DNA of 19,075 bases from JALYUS01 sp038231255 (GCA_038231255.1 JBBRLR010000090.1:1-19075); one strand, 5' to 3'. Counted from the stretch's first letter, positions 1 through 7,395 are shown. Notes: generated from the letters alone by a model not told the origin. A program made the numbers and translations.

Positions 1-903
1 CTGCCGATCGTTGAGGGGCAGATGGATGGCGCGACGCCGCACTGGTCGGATGTGGCGGCGATGGCGCAGCGGGCGGAGGAGATCGGGCTTGACTCGGTCT
101 GGATTCCCGATCACCTGATTTTCCGGTTTACGGAGGAGACCGAGACGACGTGGGAGTGCATGGCCGTCCTCGCTGCGCTCGCCGCCGCGACCAAGCGGGT
201 GGAGATCGGCACGCTCGTCATCTGCACCGGGTTCCGCAGCCCGGCGCTGCTCGCCTCGATGGCGAACACGATTGACGACATCAGCAATGGGCGACTGATC
301 CTCGGCATCGGCGCGGGCTATCACGAGCCGGAATACCGCGCCTTTGGCTTCCCGTACGATCATCGCGCCAGCCGCTTCGAGGAAGCGCTGCACATCATCG
401 CCACGCTGCTGCGCGAGCGGCAGATTGACTATGAGGGCACGTATTACTCCGCGCGCGAGTGCGAGCTGCGCATCAGCGGCCCGCGCCCGAAAGGCCCGCC
501 GATCATGGTCGGCACGACAGGGGAGCGGATGCTCGGCTTCACCGCCAAGTATGCCGATTTATGGAATCGCTACCTTGTCTTCGGCAACAGCAACGCGAGC
601 GAAATTCCCCCCTTGCGCGCGACGGTGGACGCCGCCTGCACCGCACAAGGCCGCGATCCCGCGACACTTGGACGAACCGCCTCGGTACTCGTGGACTTCA
701 TCAATCACCCGGACACGCCGCCCATCCACAATCGCCCGCACGCGAACCCGACAGCGATCACCGGCTCGCCGGACGAGATGGCGGCGCAACTGCGCGCCTT
801 CGCCAACGAGGGTATCTCGCACATCCAAATCTGGACCTCGCCCCGCACCGTCGAAGGCATCGAACGCCTCGCGCCCGTCCTGGAAGCATTGGATCGGGGA
901 TGA
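1..903 (+). CDS. LLM-class (luciferase-like) flavin/F420-dependent oxidoreductase, 5' partial
   Basis: A cytoplasmic TIM-barrel oxidoreductase of the bacterial luciferase-like family, which uses reduced FMN or coenzyme F420; the substrate is unknown. The frame is open from base 1: the codons before the first ATG (position 22) read LPIVEGQ, which matches the first beta strand of this family, so the true start lies outside the window and ATG 22 is not the start. The visible part has 300 residues. Family features include an N-terminal 'AEEIGLDSVWIPDHL' helix-strand, 'RVEIGTLV', 'NGRLILGIGAGYHEPEYRAFGFP' followed by 'RFEEAL', 'PPIMVGTTGERML', and a C-terminal 'GSPDEMAAQLRAFANEGISHIQIW'. The family call is secure. 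The cofactor, F420 or FMN, cannot be settled from sequence alone. The gene is followed directly by a large inverted repeat that may end its transcript. Confidence 0.88.
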   Translation: MPIVEGQMDGATPHWSDVAAMAQRAEEIGLDSVWIPDHLIFRFTEETETTWECMAVLAALAAATKRVEIGTLVICTGFRSPALLASMANTIDDISNGRLILGIGAGYHEPEYRAFGFPYDHRASRFEEALHIIATLLRERQIDYEGTYYSARECELRISGPRPKGPPIMVGTTGERMLGFTAKYADLWNRYLVFGNSNASEIPPLRATVDAACTAQGRDPATLGRTASVLVDFINHPDTPPIHNRPHANPTAITGSPDEMAAQLRAFANEGISHIQIWTSPRTVEGIERLAPVLEALDRG

Positions 904-927
904 CGCAGATGTTCGGACGTTCGGGCC

Positions 928-1019
928 ATTGTAGGGGCGCATAGCATGCGCCCTCCCGCTTTGCCGCACACAGTACGGTATTCCGGGCGGGGAGGGCGCA
1001 TGCTATGCGCCCCTACAAT
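928..1019. repeat. Large inverted repeat built from two copies of interspersed repeat family A
   Basis: Bases 928-957 and 990-1019 are perfect 30-base inverted copies separated by 32 bases. Each arm also contains its own small palindrome, GGCGCAT-GCT-ATGCGCC. A third copy of 27 bases lies at 4234-4260. The structure sits between two same-strand genes, so it may act as a terminator or mRNA-stabilising stem for the upstream oxidoreductase gene, but no T tract follows it. It looks like a REP-type element that spreads through intergenic DNA. Confidence 0.85.
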
Positions 1020-1048
1020 CGAATATCGAATGTGGAGGAATGGGCGTG

Positions 1049-2167
1049 ATGAAGAACGACAAGATGCGGGTTGCGGTGCTCGGGGCGGGGGCGTGGGCGA
1101 AGGGGGCGCACATCCCCGGTTGGCAGCGCGATCCCCGCTGCGAGGTCGTGGCGATTTGCGATGTGCAAAAGGAACTGGCGGCGGAGTATGCGCGGCACTT
1201 CGGTATCCCCGAGGCAACAAACGACTGGCAGGCGGTCGTCGGGCGACCCGACATTGATGTGATTGATGTCGTTACGCCCTCGGCCACGCATCGGGAATTG
1301 GCGACCGCCGCCATCGAGGCGGGCAAGCATGTCCTATGCGAGAAGCCTGTCGCCTACGACTTCCGCGACACGCTGAAGGCGGCGGAAGCGGCGAAGGCAA
1401 AGGGGCTGAAAACGAAACTCGGCTTCACCTTCCGCTACAGCCCCGGCGTGCGCTACGCGAAAGAGTTGATTGACGCGGGCTTTATCGGCACACCGTATAT
1501 CTTCAACGGCTACGAGCAGAACTCGCAGTGGCTCGACCCGCAAACACCGCTCCGGCAGGCGGACCCGGACGCCGATCAGTCGGTCATTCAGGTTTCGTCG
1601 CTAGAGGGATATGGCGCGCCGGTCATTGATCTCAGCCATTGGTGGGTCGGCGCGGACTACGCGCAGGTCGTCGGCACGATGCGCAACTTCGTCCCGGAGC
1701 GGGTCGTGCGGCAGACGGGCCGGATGATGCGGATGAACATTGACGACGGCGACATCTACCTGGCGGAGTACACAAACGGCGCGCTCGCCTCGATCCAGAC
1801 GAGTTTCGTCACCGTCGGCAACTACCCCGGCATCGAGGCGCGCATCTATGGCGAGAAGGGCGCGATCATCTGTCGCCTGATCGAGGAGTTCGGCAAGGCG
1901 GAGACGATCAAGATCGCTACGCCGGATGCCGTCGAGTTCGTCGAGCAGGAAATCCCCGCCCGCTTCTATCCGCGCGGCGGCAGCAACAACGAATCATGGC
2001 GCTCGCTCTTCTACGCCAACCTGATCGCCAGCTTCCTCGACGAGATCATTGACGACGCGCCGACGCAGGGCGACTTCACCGACGGTGCGTGGGTGCAGGA
2101 GGCGATCAACGCCGTCGAGTTGTCCTTCCGCGAGCGGCGATGGGTGTCGTTGCCGCTGCAACGCTAG
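1049..2167 (+). CDS. Gfo/Idh/MocA family NAD(P)-dependent oxidoreductase (canonical)
   Basis: A soluble dehydrogenase of the glucose-fructose oxidoreductase / inositol dehydrogenase family, which oxidises or reduces sugars, polyols or their acids with NAD(P). The 372-residue product has an N-terminal Rossmann fold with VAVLGAGAWAKGAHIPGW (residues 8-25), the catalytic 'HVLCEKPVA' motif with Lys99, and 'DLSHWWVGAD', which carries the expected catalytic His. Length is normal. ATG 1040 is only one base from the GGAGG at 1034-1038, so ATG 1049 (10-base spacing) or GTG 1046 (7-base spacing) is more likely; ATG 1049 is chosen. The stop codon overlaps the stop of the convergent acetyltransferase gene. 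Substrate cannot be predicted. Confidence 0.9.
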   Translation: MKNDKMRVAVLGAGAWAKGAHIPGWQRDPRCEVVAICDVQKELAAEYARHFGIPEATNDWQAVVGRPDIDVIDVVTPSATHRELATAAIEAGKHVLCEKPVAYDFRDTLKAAEAAKAKGLKTKLGFTFRYSPGVRYAKELIDAGFIGTPYIFNGYEQNSQWLDPQTPLRQADPDADQSVIQVSSLEGYGAPVIDLSHWWVGADYAQVVGTMRNFVPERVVRQTGRMMRMNIDDGDIYLAEYTNGALASIQTSFVTVGNYPGIEARIYGEKGAIICRLIEEFGKAETIKIATPDAVEFVEQEIPARFYPRGGSNNESWRSLFYANLIASFLDEIIDDAPTQGDFTDGAWVQEAINAVELSFRERRWVSLPLQR

Positions 2168-2655
2168 CAAACAGACGACTGCGGAGGCACGAAGGGCATG
2201 AACATCTCACGGACCCCGATGTTGAAGACGAACGATACGATAGTCTCGTTGGGGTCCTCCTGACTGCCGCCGACCGCGCGATACAGAGCGACAGCGGGCG
2301 CGTTCGAGGCATGGGTCTGTACCCATACCTCGTCGGCGTCCATTTGCCGCGCGATGTGGAGGGTCGCAGAGACCATCGTCCGCCCGATACCGCGACGCCA
2401 ACTATCTTCATGCACGTCCACCTCATCAATGAACAGTTGCGCCCGACGCCCATCAAGGCATTGCAGGCGATACGCGACGAGCAGGCCGCATAGCAGATCG
2501 CCGCGATAGGCGACGAGCAACACATTCGCGGCGTCATCGCAGAAGCGCGCGGCATTCGTCGCTTCCCACTGATGATCCGGGAAGCGGGCATTAACCCGGC
2601 TGAGAAGATCGGCAGGCATCGCATGCACCCGCTCGACGCGCAGTTGTTCGGCCAC
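2164..2655 (-). CDS. GNAT family N-acetyltransferase, AAC(3)-I-like
   Basis: A 163-residue acetyl-CoA-dependent N-acetyltransferase. Motif A is clear: 'EVDVHEDSWRRGIGRTMV' (about residues 78-95) includes the RRGIG pyrophosphate-binding loop, and 'WVQTHASNAPAVALYRAVGG' (111-130) is motif B. Order and spacing, including the 'PAVALYRAVG' helix, recall aminoglycoside 3-N-acetyltransferase type I, but the substrate may be any amine. The start is GTG 2655, preceded by GAGGAGG with a 5-base spacer; the frame is open 34 codons further upstream but that part is not protein-like for this family and has no ribosome site. A TATGAT box at 2692-2697 could be its own promoter. Stop codons of this and the convergent dehydrogenase share the palindrome CTAG (2164-2167). 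Confidence 0.85.
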   Translation of the reverse strand: MAEQLRVERVHAMPADLLSRVNARFPDHQWEATNAARFCDDAANVLLVAYRGDLLCGLLVAYRLQCLDGRRAQLFIDEVDVHEDSWRRGIGRTMVSATLHIARQMDADEVWVQTHASNAPAVALYRAVGGSQEDPNETIVSFVFNIGVREMFMPFVPPQSSVC

Positions 2656-2691
2656 AGTATCCTCCTCGGAGCAGCATGAGATTCCGCACCG

Positions 2692-2697
2692 ATCATA
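2692..2697 (-). promoter_or_regulatory. Possible -10 box for the acetyltransferase gene
   Basis: On the minus strand TATGAT lies 37 bases before the GTG start, giving a leader of about 30 bases. No good -35 element is visible at 16-18 bases upstream. The same hexamer recurs before two other genes in the window (13415-13420 and 18202-18207). Confidence 0.35.
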
Positions 2698-2789
2698 TAA
2701 GGAGAGAGGGACACAGCGCAGGAACGCCCAGAACGCTCGTTTTCCAGCCAGTTTCAAAATCTCGGCGAATCGTCGCTAATTGAGACCCC

Positions 2790-3071
2790 TCAATCTATTG
2801 CCGTCGTCACCTCGCGCCAGTGCTGTAACAGATCGGTGATCGTCTCCTGCAAGCCTAATCTCCCGGCGACATTTGTGTCATGCAGTTCCGCGAGAGTCTG
2901 GTTTGTCTATGCCATTGTCTCGGTACCGGTGGCCGCGCCTACTGGCGCATCGAGTAACATCCCGACCCACTCGCGCTCACCGGCGGTGCGAAGCCTTTCC
3001 AGCAGTACATCATAACGTGTCTGCCACTCAAGTATCCGCCTGATACGAGGCGAGTCATCGCCATTCACCAT
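2790..3071 (-). pseudogene. Small hypothetical gene interrupted by an in-frame amber codon
   Basis: On the minus strand a frame opens at ATG 3071, preceded by GAGG with an 8-base spacer, and encodes 54 residues (beginning MVNGDDSPRIRRILEW) to a TAG at 2907-2909. The same frame then stays open for 38 more codons, ending '...LLQHWREVTTAID' before TGA at 2790-2792. Both halves look like protein: charged amphipathic helices such as 'RYDVLLERLRTAGEREWVG' before the stop and 'LQETITDLLQHWREV' after it. A single base change (for example from CAG or TGG) would explain the TAG, and no in-frame ATG allows restart after it. I do not recognise the family. It could be a recent pseudogene, an assembly error, or a genuine 54-residue protein with chance open sequence behind it. 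It lies between, and in the same direction as, the ketoacid reductase and acetyltransferase genes. Confidence 0.45.
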
Positions 3072-3157
3072 GTGCATTTCCTCGTCTTATGGTGGCGCTA
3101 GCGGCTACAATTCGCCAAGTTCGACAGCGCAAAATGATTCAATGGCCTGTGAAAGCG

Positions 3158-4210
3158 CTATGCTCCCGTTTGCAGACTGCCGCGCGTCGCGATCTCCTGC
3201 ATGTTGCTCCACTCCATGCCGCGTTTGCCGTTCTCGATTTCGTGGATGATGGCGAGGACGGCGGCGTTGACGGGGGTGGGGATGCCTTCGGCGCGGCCAG
3301 TTTCGACGATCACGGCGACTTGCATGTCCACCTCGGTCTTGCGCTTCTTGACCGCCAAATCGCGCCAGATGCCCATGTGCTGCTTGACGGAGGCGCGCAT
3401 CGCGTTTGCCATTTCCATCAGTGCGCGCTCGCCGCGTGCCTGTGCGTCGTCGCCGGGCGCGAAGAGATTGGGATTGAACTCGCCAATGTTTTCCAACCGA
3501 TCCGCCTGCGATTTCGCGACGCGGTACGCCTCGGCGGAGGCTTCGTAGCAGACGCGGCGACCGAGCGGGTCGTCCATCACCTGCGGCACGGTCGCATCCA
3601 CGGTCGAGCAGGCGAAGGCCATCGCGCCGTAGACGAGTTTGCCCCACAGGAAGCCCCAGATATTAGTCGTCACCTCGGCGGGCATGACGTGGGAAAGCAT
3701 CTCGCGCAGCGCCTCGGCGCGCGGCGTCACGCGGCCATCGAGTTCGCCGATAAAGATCGTCTGCTCCGCGCCGAGTTGGATCAGACCCGGTTCCATCAAA
3801 TCTGCGCCAAAATGGACGAATGCGCCGACCGTCCGCTGCTCGCCGACGTGCCGGGCGATCACCGCTTCGTTGAGGCCATTCTGCAAGGAAAGCACGTAGC
3901 CGTCCGGCGCAAGCAGCGGGCCGATCTGCTGCATCGCGCCGTCGGTCATGTGCCCCTTGACGCAAAGGATCGTCACGCCGAGCGGGCCGCGCAGTGCGTC
4001 GCCGTGGATAGCGCGCGGGTGGAAGACGCGATCACCCCGGACGCCGGTGATCCGCAGCCCGCGCGCGTTGATCGCCTCGACATGCGCGGCGTCGCGATCC
4101 ACGAGCGTCACGTCATATCCGGCATCGGAAAGGAATGCGCCGACCGTCCCGCCAATCGCCCCCGCGCCAACAATCGTGATCGGCACGCCGTGCAAGTCGT
4201 TTGTAGGCAT
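3158..4210 (-). CDS. Ketopantoate reductase (PanE/ApbA) family protein
   Basis: A 350-residue NADP-dependent 2-ketoacid reductase of the PanE/ApbA family. The Rossmann motif GAGAIGG is at residues 15-21, 'LCVKGH' (82-87) follows the second half of the nucleotide domain, and 'SLQNGL' holds the conserved Asn111. 'NIWGFLWGKLVYGAMAF' carries the catalytic Lys191, and a late 'RKTEVDMQVAVIVETGRAEGIPTPVN' matches the C-terminal family signature. The protein is about 50 residues longer than E. coli PanE, and the usual Asn after the catalytic Lys motif (KL..N) is replaced, so it may reduce another 2-ketoacid rather than ketopantoate. Start ATG 4210 has GAGGAGG with a 5-base spacer. It is transcribed away from the aminotransferase gene, with which it shares a repeat-filled 185-base gap. 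Confidence 0.87.
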   Translation of the reverse strand: MPTNDLHGVPITIVGAGAIGGTVGAFLSDAGYDVTLVDRDAAHVEAINARGLRITGVRGDRVFHPRAIHGDALRGPLGVTILCVKGHMTDGAMQQIGPLLAPDGYVLSLQNGLNEAVIARHVGEQRTVGAFVHFGADLMEPGLIQLGAEQTIFIGELDGRVTPRAEALREMLSHVMPAEVTTNIWGFLWGKLVYGAMAFACSTVDATVPQVMDDPLGRRVCYEASAEAYRVAKSQADRLENIGEFNPNLFAPGDDAQARGERALMEMANAMRASVKQHMGIWRDLAVKKRKTEVDMQVAVIVETGRAEGIPTPVNAAVLAIIHEIENGKRGMEWSNMQEIATRGSLQTGA

Positions 4211-4233
4211 TGTCGCCTCCTCATTCGTCTTTC

Positions 4234-4260
4234 GGGAGGGCGCATGCTATGCGCCCCTAC
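4234..4260. repeat. Third copy of interspersed repeat family A
   Basis: These 27 bases are identical to 990-1016 and inverted relative to 931-957. The copy contains the GGCGCAT-GCT-ATGCGCC palindrome. It lies 24 bases upstream of the ketoacid reductase start, between two divergent genes. Confidence 0.85.
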
Positions 4261-4265
4261 GGCTC

Positions 4266-4300
4266 CCCTTTCCCCGTGGGGAAGGGGTTAGGGGTTAGGG
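4266..4300 (+). repeat. G/C-rich hairpin with telomere-like G-quadruplex motif
   Basis: CCCCTTTCCCC pairs with GGGGAAGGGG across a two-base loop, with one bulged T. It runs straight into TTAGGGGTTAGGG. The plus strand from 4278 has four G runs (4278-4281, 4284-4287, 4291-4294, 4298-4300) separated by 2-3 bases, a canonical quadruplex pattern. It lies in the gap between the divergent ketoacid reductase and aminotransferase genes. The remainder of this gap (4301-4395) shows only the aminotransferase ribosome site. Confidence 0.65.
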
Positions 4301-4395
4301 CATCTCACCGCTATCGTATCGCAGAACGTCCTGTCGCGTGTATCATCATCGCAACAAGCAATCCAGTCTATTGGAGCGATAAAGGAGCAGCCATC

Positions 4396-5727
4396 ATGAC
4401 CAGTACGATGCACAACCTCGCGGCCCATCAGCAGCGATTCGCGCGGGCGGACGCAGTGCTCGCCGGGGGTGTCTCGGCGACGCTACGGATCAACATGGCA
4501 ATCGGGCACCCGATCTACATGGAGCGCGCCGACGGCCCGTATCTGTACGACGCGGACGGGCAGCGGTTCATTGACTTCAATCTCGGCAATGGTGCAACGC
4601 TGCTCGGCCACCGGCACCCCGCCGTACAGGCGGCGATGATCGAGGCAATAGAGCGCGGCCTGCTCACCGGCAGCGAGACGGAGGAGCACGCCCGCCTCGC
4701 GGAAACGCTCGCCGCTTGCATCCCGAGCGCAGAACGCTCCCGCTTCTCTACCGCCGGGACGGAAGCGCCGATGCTCGCTGTCCGCGTTGCTCGCGCGTAT
4801 ACCGGGCGGCGGCGGATCGTCAAGTTCGAGGGGCATTTTCACGGCCTGTACGACGGCTTCATGTACAACCAGAAAGTGCCGCTCGCCACGCCCGATTCGC
4901 CGCCGACCGCCGAATCCGCCGGGATGATCGGCAGCGCCGACGACACGATTGTGCTGCCGTGGAACGACGCCGACCGCTTCGTGCAGCGGATCGAGCGCGA
5001 CGGCGAGACGATCGCGGCGGTGATCTGCGAGCCGATCAACTACAACTCCGGCTGCATCCCGCCCGCGCCCGGATTTTTGCAACTGCTGCGCGATGTGACA
5101 AAAGCGCACGGCATCGTCCTGATTTTCGATGAGGTGCTCTCCGGCTTCCGCACCGGCATCGGCGGCGCGCAGGTCTACTACGGCGTCACGCCGGATATGA
5201 CGACGCTCGCCAAGGCGCTGGCAAATGGCGCGCCGATCAGCGCGACGGTCGGCACCGCCGACGTGATGAGCGCGATCCGGCCCGGCGGCGCGGTACACAG
5301 CGGCACATATTCCGGCAACCTCTTCGGCGTACTCGCCTCGCTCGCCACGCTTGGCGTGCTCAAGCAGCCGGAAACGTACGAAACGCTGAACGGCAACGCG
5401 GATTGGTTCTACAGCGAACTGCAAGGCGTCTTTGATCGCGCGCATCTGCCCGCACGGGTCCAGGGGATCGGCGCGCGCTTCGGCCTTTTCTTCGGCGTGG
5501 ACCCGGTCGTCCCGATCACCACCTACACCCAGGCTGCCGCGCACGACCCGGCGCTCGCCGGTCGGTTCATCGGCGCGGCACTCGCGCAGGGCGTCTACAT
5601 CCACGGCTATTCGGCGATGTACGCGCCCGGTCACGCCGGCATCTCGCTCGCCCACAGCCGCACCGTCCTCGCCGACGCACTGGAACGCCTCGAAGCGGCG
5701 GCAGAGAAAGTGGGCAGTGGGCAGTGA
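4396..5727 (+). CDS. Class III aminotransferase, glutamate-1-semialdehyde aminomutase-like
   Basis: A PLP-dependent aminotransferase of fold type I, 443 residues. Visible family features are the substrate-side 'LDAGGVSATLR'-like N-terminus (AVLAGGVSATLR), 'DADGQRFIDFNLGNGATLLGH', 'STAGTEAPMLAVRVARAYTGR' (PLP phosphate region), 'VKFEGHFHGLYDG', 'LIFDEVLSGFR' with the pyridine-nitrogen Asp245, and 'TTLAKALANGAP' with the PLP Lys273. It resembles HemL most closely, but similar proteins act on other omega- or beta-amino acids and no other haem synthesis gene is near. ATG 4396 is chosen because AAGGAG (4382-4387) precedes it by 8 bases; the frame stays open upstream, but that stretch reads through the repeat DNA. 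The last six codons (KVGSGQ) and stop lie in an inverted repeat, so the C-terminal tail appears to be supplied by repeat DNA. Confidence 0.88.
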   Translation: MTSTMHNLAAHQQRFARADAVLAGGVSATLRINMAIGHPIYMERADGPYLYDADGQRFIDFNLGNGATLLGHRHPAVQAAMIEAIERGLLTGSETEEHARLAETLAACIPSAERSRFSTAGTEAPMLAVRVARAYTGRRRIVKFEGHFHGLYDGFMYNQKVPLATPDSPPTAESAGMIGSADDTIVLPWNDADRFVQRIERDGETIAAVICEPINYNSGCIPPAPGFLQLLRDVTKAHGIVLIFDEVLSGFRTGIGGAQVYYGVTPDMTTLAKALANGAPISATVGTADVMSAIRPGGAVHSGTYSGNLFGVLASLATLGVLKQPETYETLNGNADWFYSELQGVFDRAHLPARVQGIGARFGLFFGVDPVVPITTYTQAAAHDPALAGRFIGAALAQGVYIHGYSAMYAPGHAGISLAHSRTVLADALERLEAAAEKVGSGQ

Positions 5728-5764
5728 GCAGTGGGCGGCGATTCCGTCACTGCCCACTGCCCAC
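5710..5764. repeat. 18-base perfect inverted repeat overlapping the aminotransferase stop codon
   Basis: GTGGGCAGTGGGCAGTGA (5710-5727) is matched by its exact reverse complement at 5747-5764, with a 19-base loop. Each arm is itself a tandem GTGGGCA repeat. The left arm codes the last residues and TGA of the aminotransferase. It may act as a weak terminator, though no T tract follows directly. Confidence 0.8.
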
Positions 5765-5776
5765 CCTCGTTTCTCG

Positions 5777-5805
5777 TTGCGTCAACTCAACATAACACAT
5801 ACACT
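5777..5805 (+). promoter_or_regulatory. Possible sigma70 promoter for the SH3b membrane-protein gene
   Basis: TTGCGT (5777-5782) and TACACT (5800-5805) are separated by 17 bases in a locally AT-richer stretch. The leader to ATG 5947 would be about 135 bases. Matches to consensus are only moderate (3 of 6 and 4 of 6). Confidence 0.3.
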
Positions 5806-5946
5806 GCGGGGGATAGCGAAATCGCGTATCGGCGTGGTACGCTGTTGTTGGGTGAATGCACGGGCCGGATGTGGTGGTGCATTCATCGGCACAATCAGCA
5901 ACGGCAATGCGGGTGAGCAGGGTCGCCGGACGGGGAGAAGGAAGCG

Positions 5947-7395
5947 ATGGCAGAACCGGAACGGAAGTGCAGCACCTGCAAATTCTACGAGCCTGCGCCG
6001 ATCTGGCGCAAGGGCTGGTGCCGCAATCCCCTCTTGTATGCACCGCAGCAATCGCACCTCGTCGCGGAAGATGATCTGGACTGCTCGCGCGGCCTCAGTG
6101 ACTACTGGGAAGCGGCGGACGGCACTGGCCCCAACGCAGGAGTGAATTTAACGATGAGCGGACGCGATCCCTTCGGACGGAATACAGACCGTGGCGAGCG
6201 AGGAAATACGGACCCGGCGGCCAACCCGTGGGGCGGCGATCCGCAGCCCCACGGCGGCGGACGGAACGCGCCAATGCCCGACGACGACGGTTACGCGCCG
6301 CACGAGTCCGCGCCCCCGATCCCGCCCGCCGACCCGCGCTATGTCGGCGCGGTCGGTGGCGACGAGGAGGTCCGCAATCCGTGGGACAACTCCCAACCCG
6401 GTTACGGGACACCCCCCGCGCAGCACGAGGGCGACGCAGGCTACGAGTACGGCGCGGGCCAGCACGAGCCGGAGCAGAATCCGTGGCAGGCCGCCCCGCC
6501 CGCCGCCGCTGAATACGGAGCGGGCGGCTACGGACAGGGCGGCTACGGGCAAGAGCAGCAAGGCTATGGTCAGGGCGGATATGGCCAGGGCGGCTACGAT
6601 CAGGAGCAACAGGGCGGCTACCCGCAGGGCGGGTACGATCAAGGAGGCTACGGCGGCTATGGGCAGGGCGGCTACCAGCAGCCCCCGAACGGGCAACCCC
6701 CTGACTCCGCCAGTGTCGCCGGTTCCGGGCCGCGCCGCGTCGTCCCAGCGCCCGCCGCAACCGGCAAAGAGCGCTCGCTCTCCTATTACACCGAGGAACG
6801 CTACTGGACGGACTACGCGAAATTAATCGTCCCGGTCGTTGTCGTGGTCGCTCTCCTTGGGCTTGCATGGTTCGTCGGCACGGGCAAACTGCGTGGTGGC
6901 GGCAGCAGCGATGCGACTGCCACCCCGAACAGCACCACTACCGCCGCAAGCGCCGTCGCCAGTACCCGCAGCACCGGCGCGTCGGTCGTCACTGGTAGCG
7001 TCCGGGCGGGCACCCCGCCGACCACCACCGGCCCGGCGGGCGTCATCACGCCGAGCGGTGTCGCGGGGATCAACCCGAGCGGCCAGGCGACTTTGCCGGC
7101 CGGAACACAGCGCGCCGGAACACCGGGGGCGAATACCGGCACCACTGCGGGAGGATCGAGCCCGACACTGCCAATCCAGAAGTTCAAGGTCGCAAATACC
7201 GGCGGCACGGGCGTTAACTTGCGCGATAAACCGGACACGAAGGCCGGCAAGATCGTCACGAACGTTCCCGAAGGGACGGAAGTGCAGGCAACCGGCCCCG
7301 CCGTTGATGGCGAAGGTGGAACCTGGTATCCCGTGCAGGTCGGCGACAAGGCGGGCTTCATCCGCAACGATTTCCTCGTGGCCGTCAACGCCTAA
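5947..7395 (+). CDS. Membrane-anchored SH3b protein with N-terminal Cys motif and Gly/Tyr/Gln-rich segment
   Basis: A 482-residue multi-part protein. Residues 8-46 hold four Cys (C8, C11, C25, C46) in 'CSTCKFYEP...GWCRNP...LDC', followed by 'DYWE', a probable small metal-binding or Fe-S module that I cannot name. Residues 60-185 are Pro/Gly/Asp-rich and disordered. Residues 189-245 are a low-complexity segment of GGYGQ-, GYDQ- and EQQ-type repeats. One membrane span follows (about 293-311, LIVPVVVVVALLGLAWFVG), then a Ser/Thr/Gly-rich linker (315-405) and a C-terminal SH3b domain (411-482: VNLRDKPDTKAGKIV, WYPVQVGDKAGFIRNDFL). With no signal peptide, the Cys and Gly/Tyr/Gln parts should be cytoplasmic and SH3b outside, where such domains often bind cell wall. 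ATG 5947 has AAGGA with a short spacer. It faces the MFS gene across a GC-rich hairpin. Confidence 0.8.
   Translation: MAEPERKCSTCKFYEPAPIWRKGWCRNPLLYAPQQSHLVAEDDLDCSRGLSDYWEAADGTGPNAGVNLTMSGRDPFGRNTDRGERGNTDPAANPWGGDPQPHGGGRNAPMPDDDGYAPHESAPPIPPADPRYVGAVGGDEEVRNPWDNSQPGYGTPPAQHEGDAGYEYGAGQHEPEQNPWQAAPPAAAEYGAGGYGQGGYGQEQQGYGQGGYGQGGYDQEQQGGYPQGGYDQGGYGGYGQGGYQQPPNGQPPDSASVAGSGPRRVVPAPAATGKERSLSYYTEERYWTDYAKLIVPVVVVVALLGLAWFVGTGKLRGGGSSDATATPNSTTTAASAVASTRSTGASVVTGSVRAGTPPTTTGPAGVITPSGVAGINPSGQATLPAGTQRAGTPGANTGTTAGGSSPTLPIQKFKVANTGGTGVNLRDKPDTKAGKIVTNVPEGTEVQATGPAVDGEGGTWYPVQVGDKAGFIRNDFLVAVNA

Noticed and set aside
3089..4291. A 400-codon open frame on the plus strand, opposite the ketoacid reductase gene
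   Set aside because: It is antisense to a gene with clear PanE motifs and its translation has no family resemblance; open antisense frames are expected at this GC content.
4396..5727. Calling the aminotransferase hemL outright
   Set aside because: The fold and motifs fit, but HemL-like aminotransferases have many substrates and no other tetrapyrrole gene is in the window.
4483..5757. A 424-codon open frame on the minus strand, opposite the aminotransferase
   Set aside because: Arg/Ala/Asp/Val-rich shadow of a gene with intact PLP motifs.
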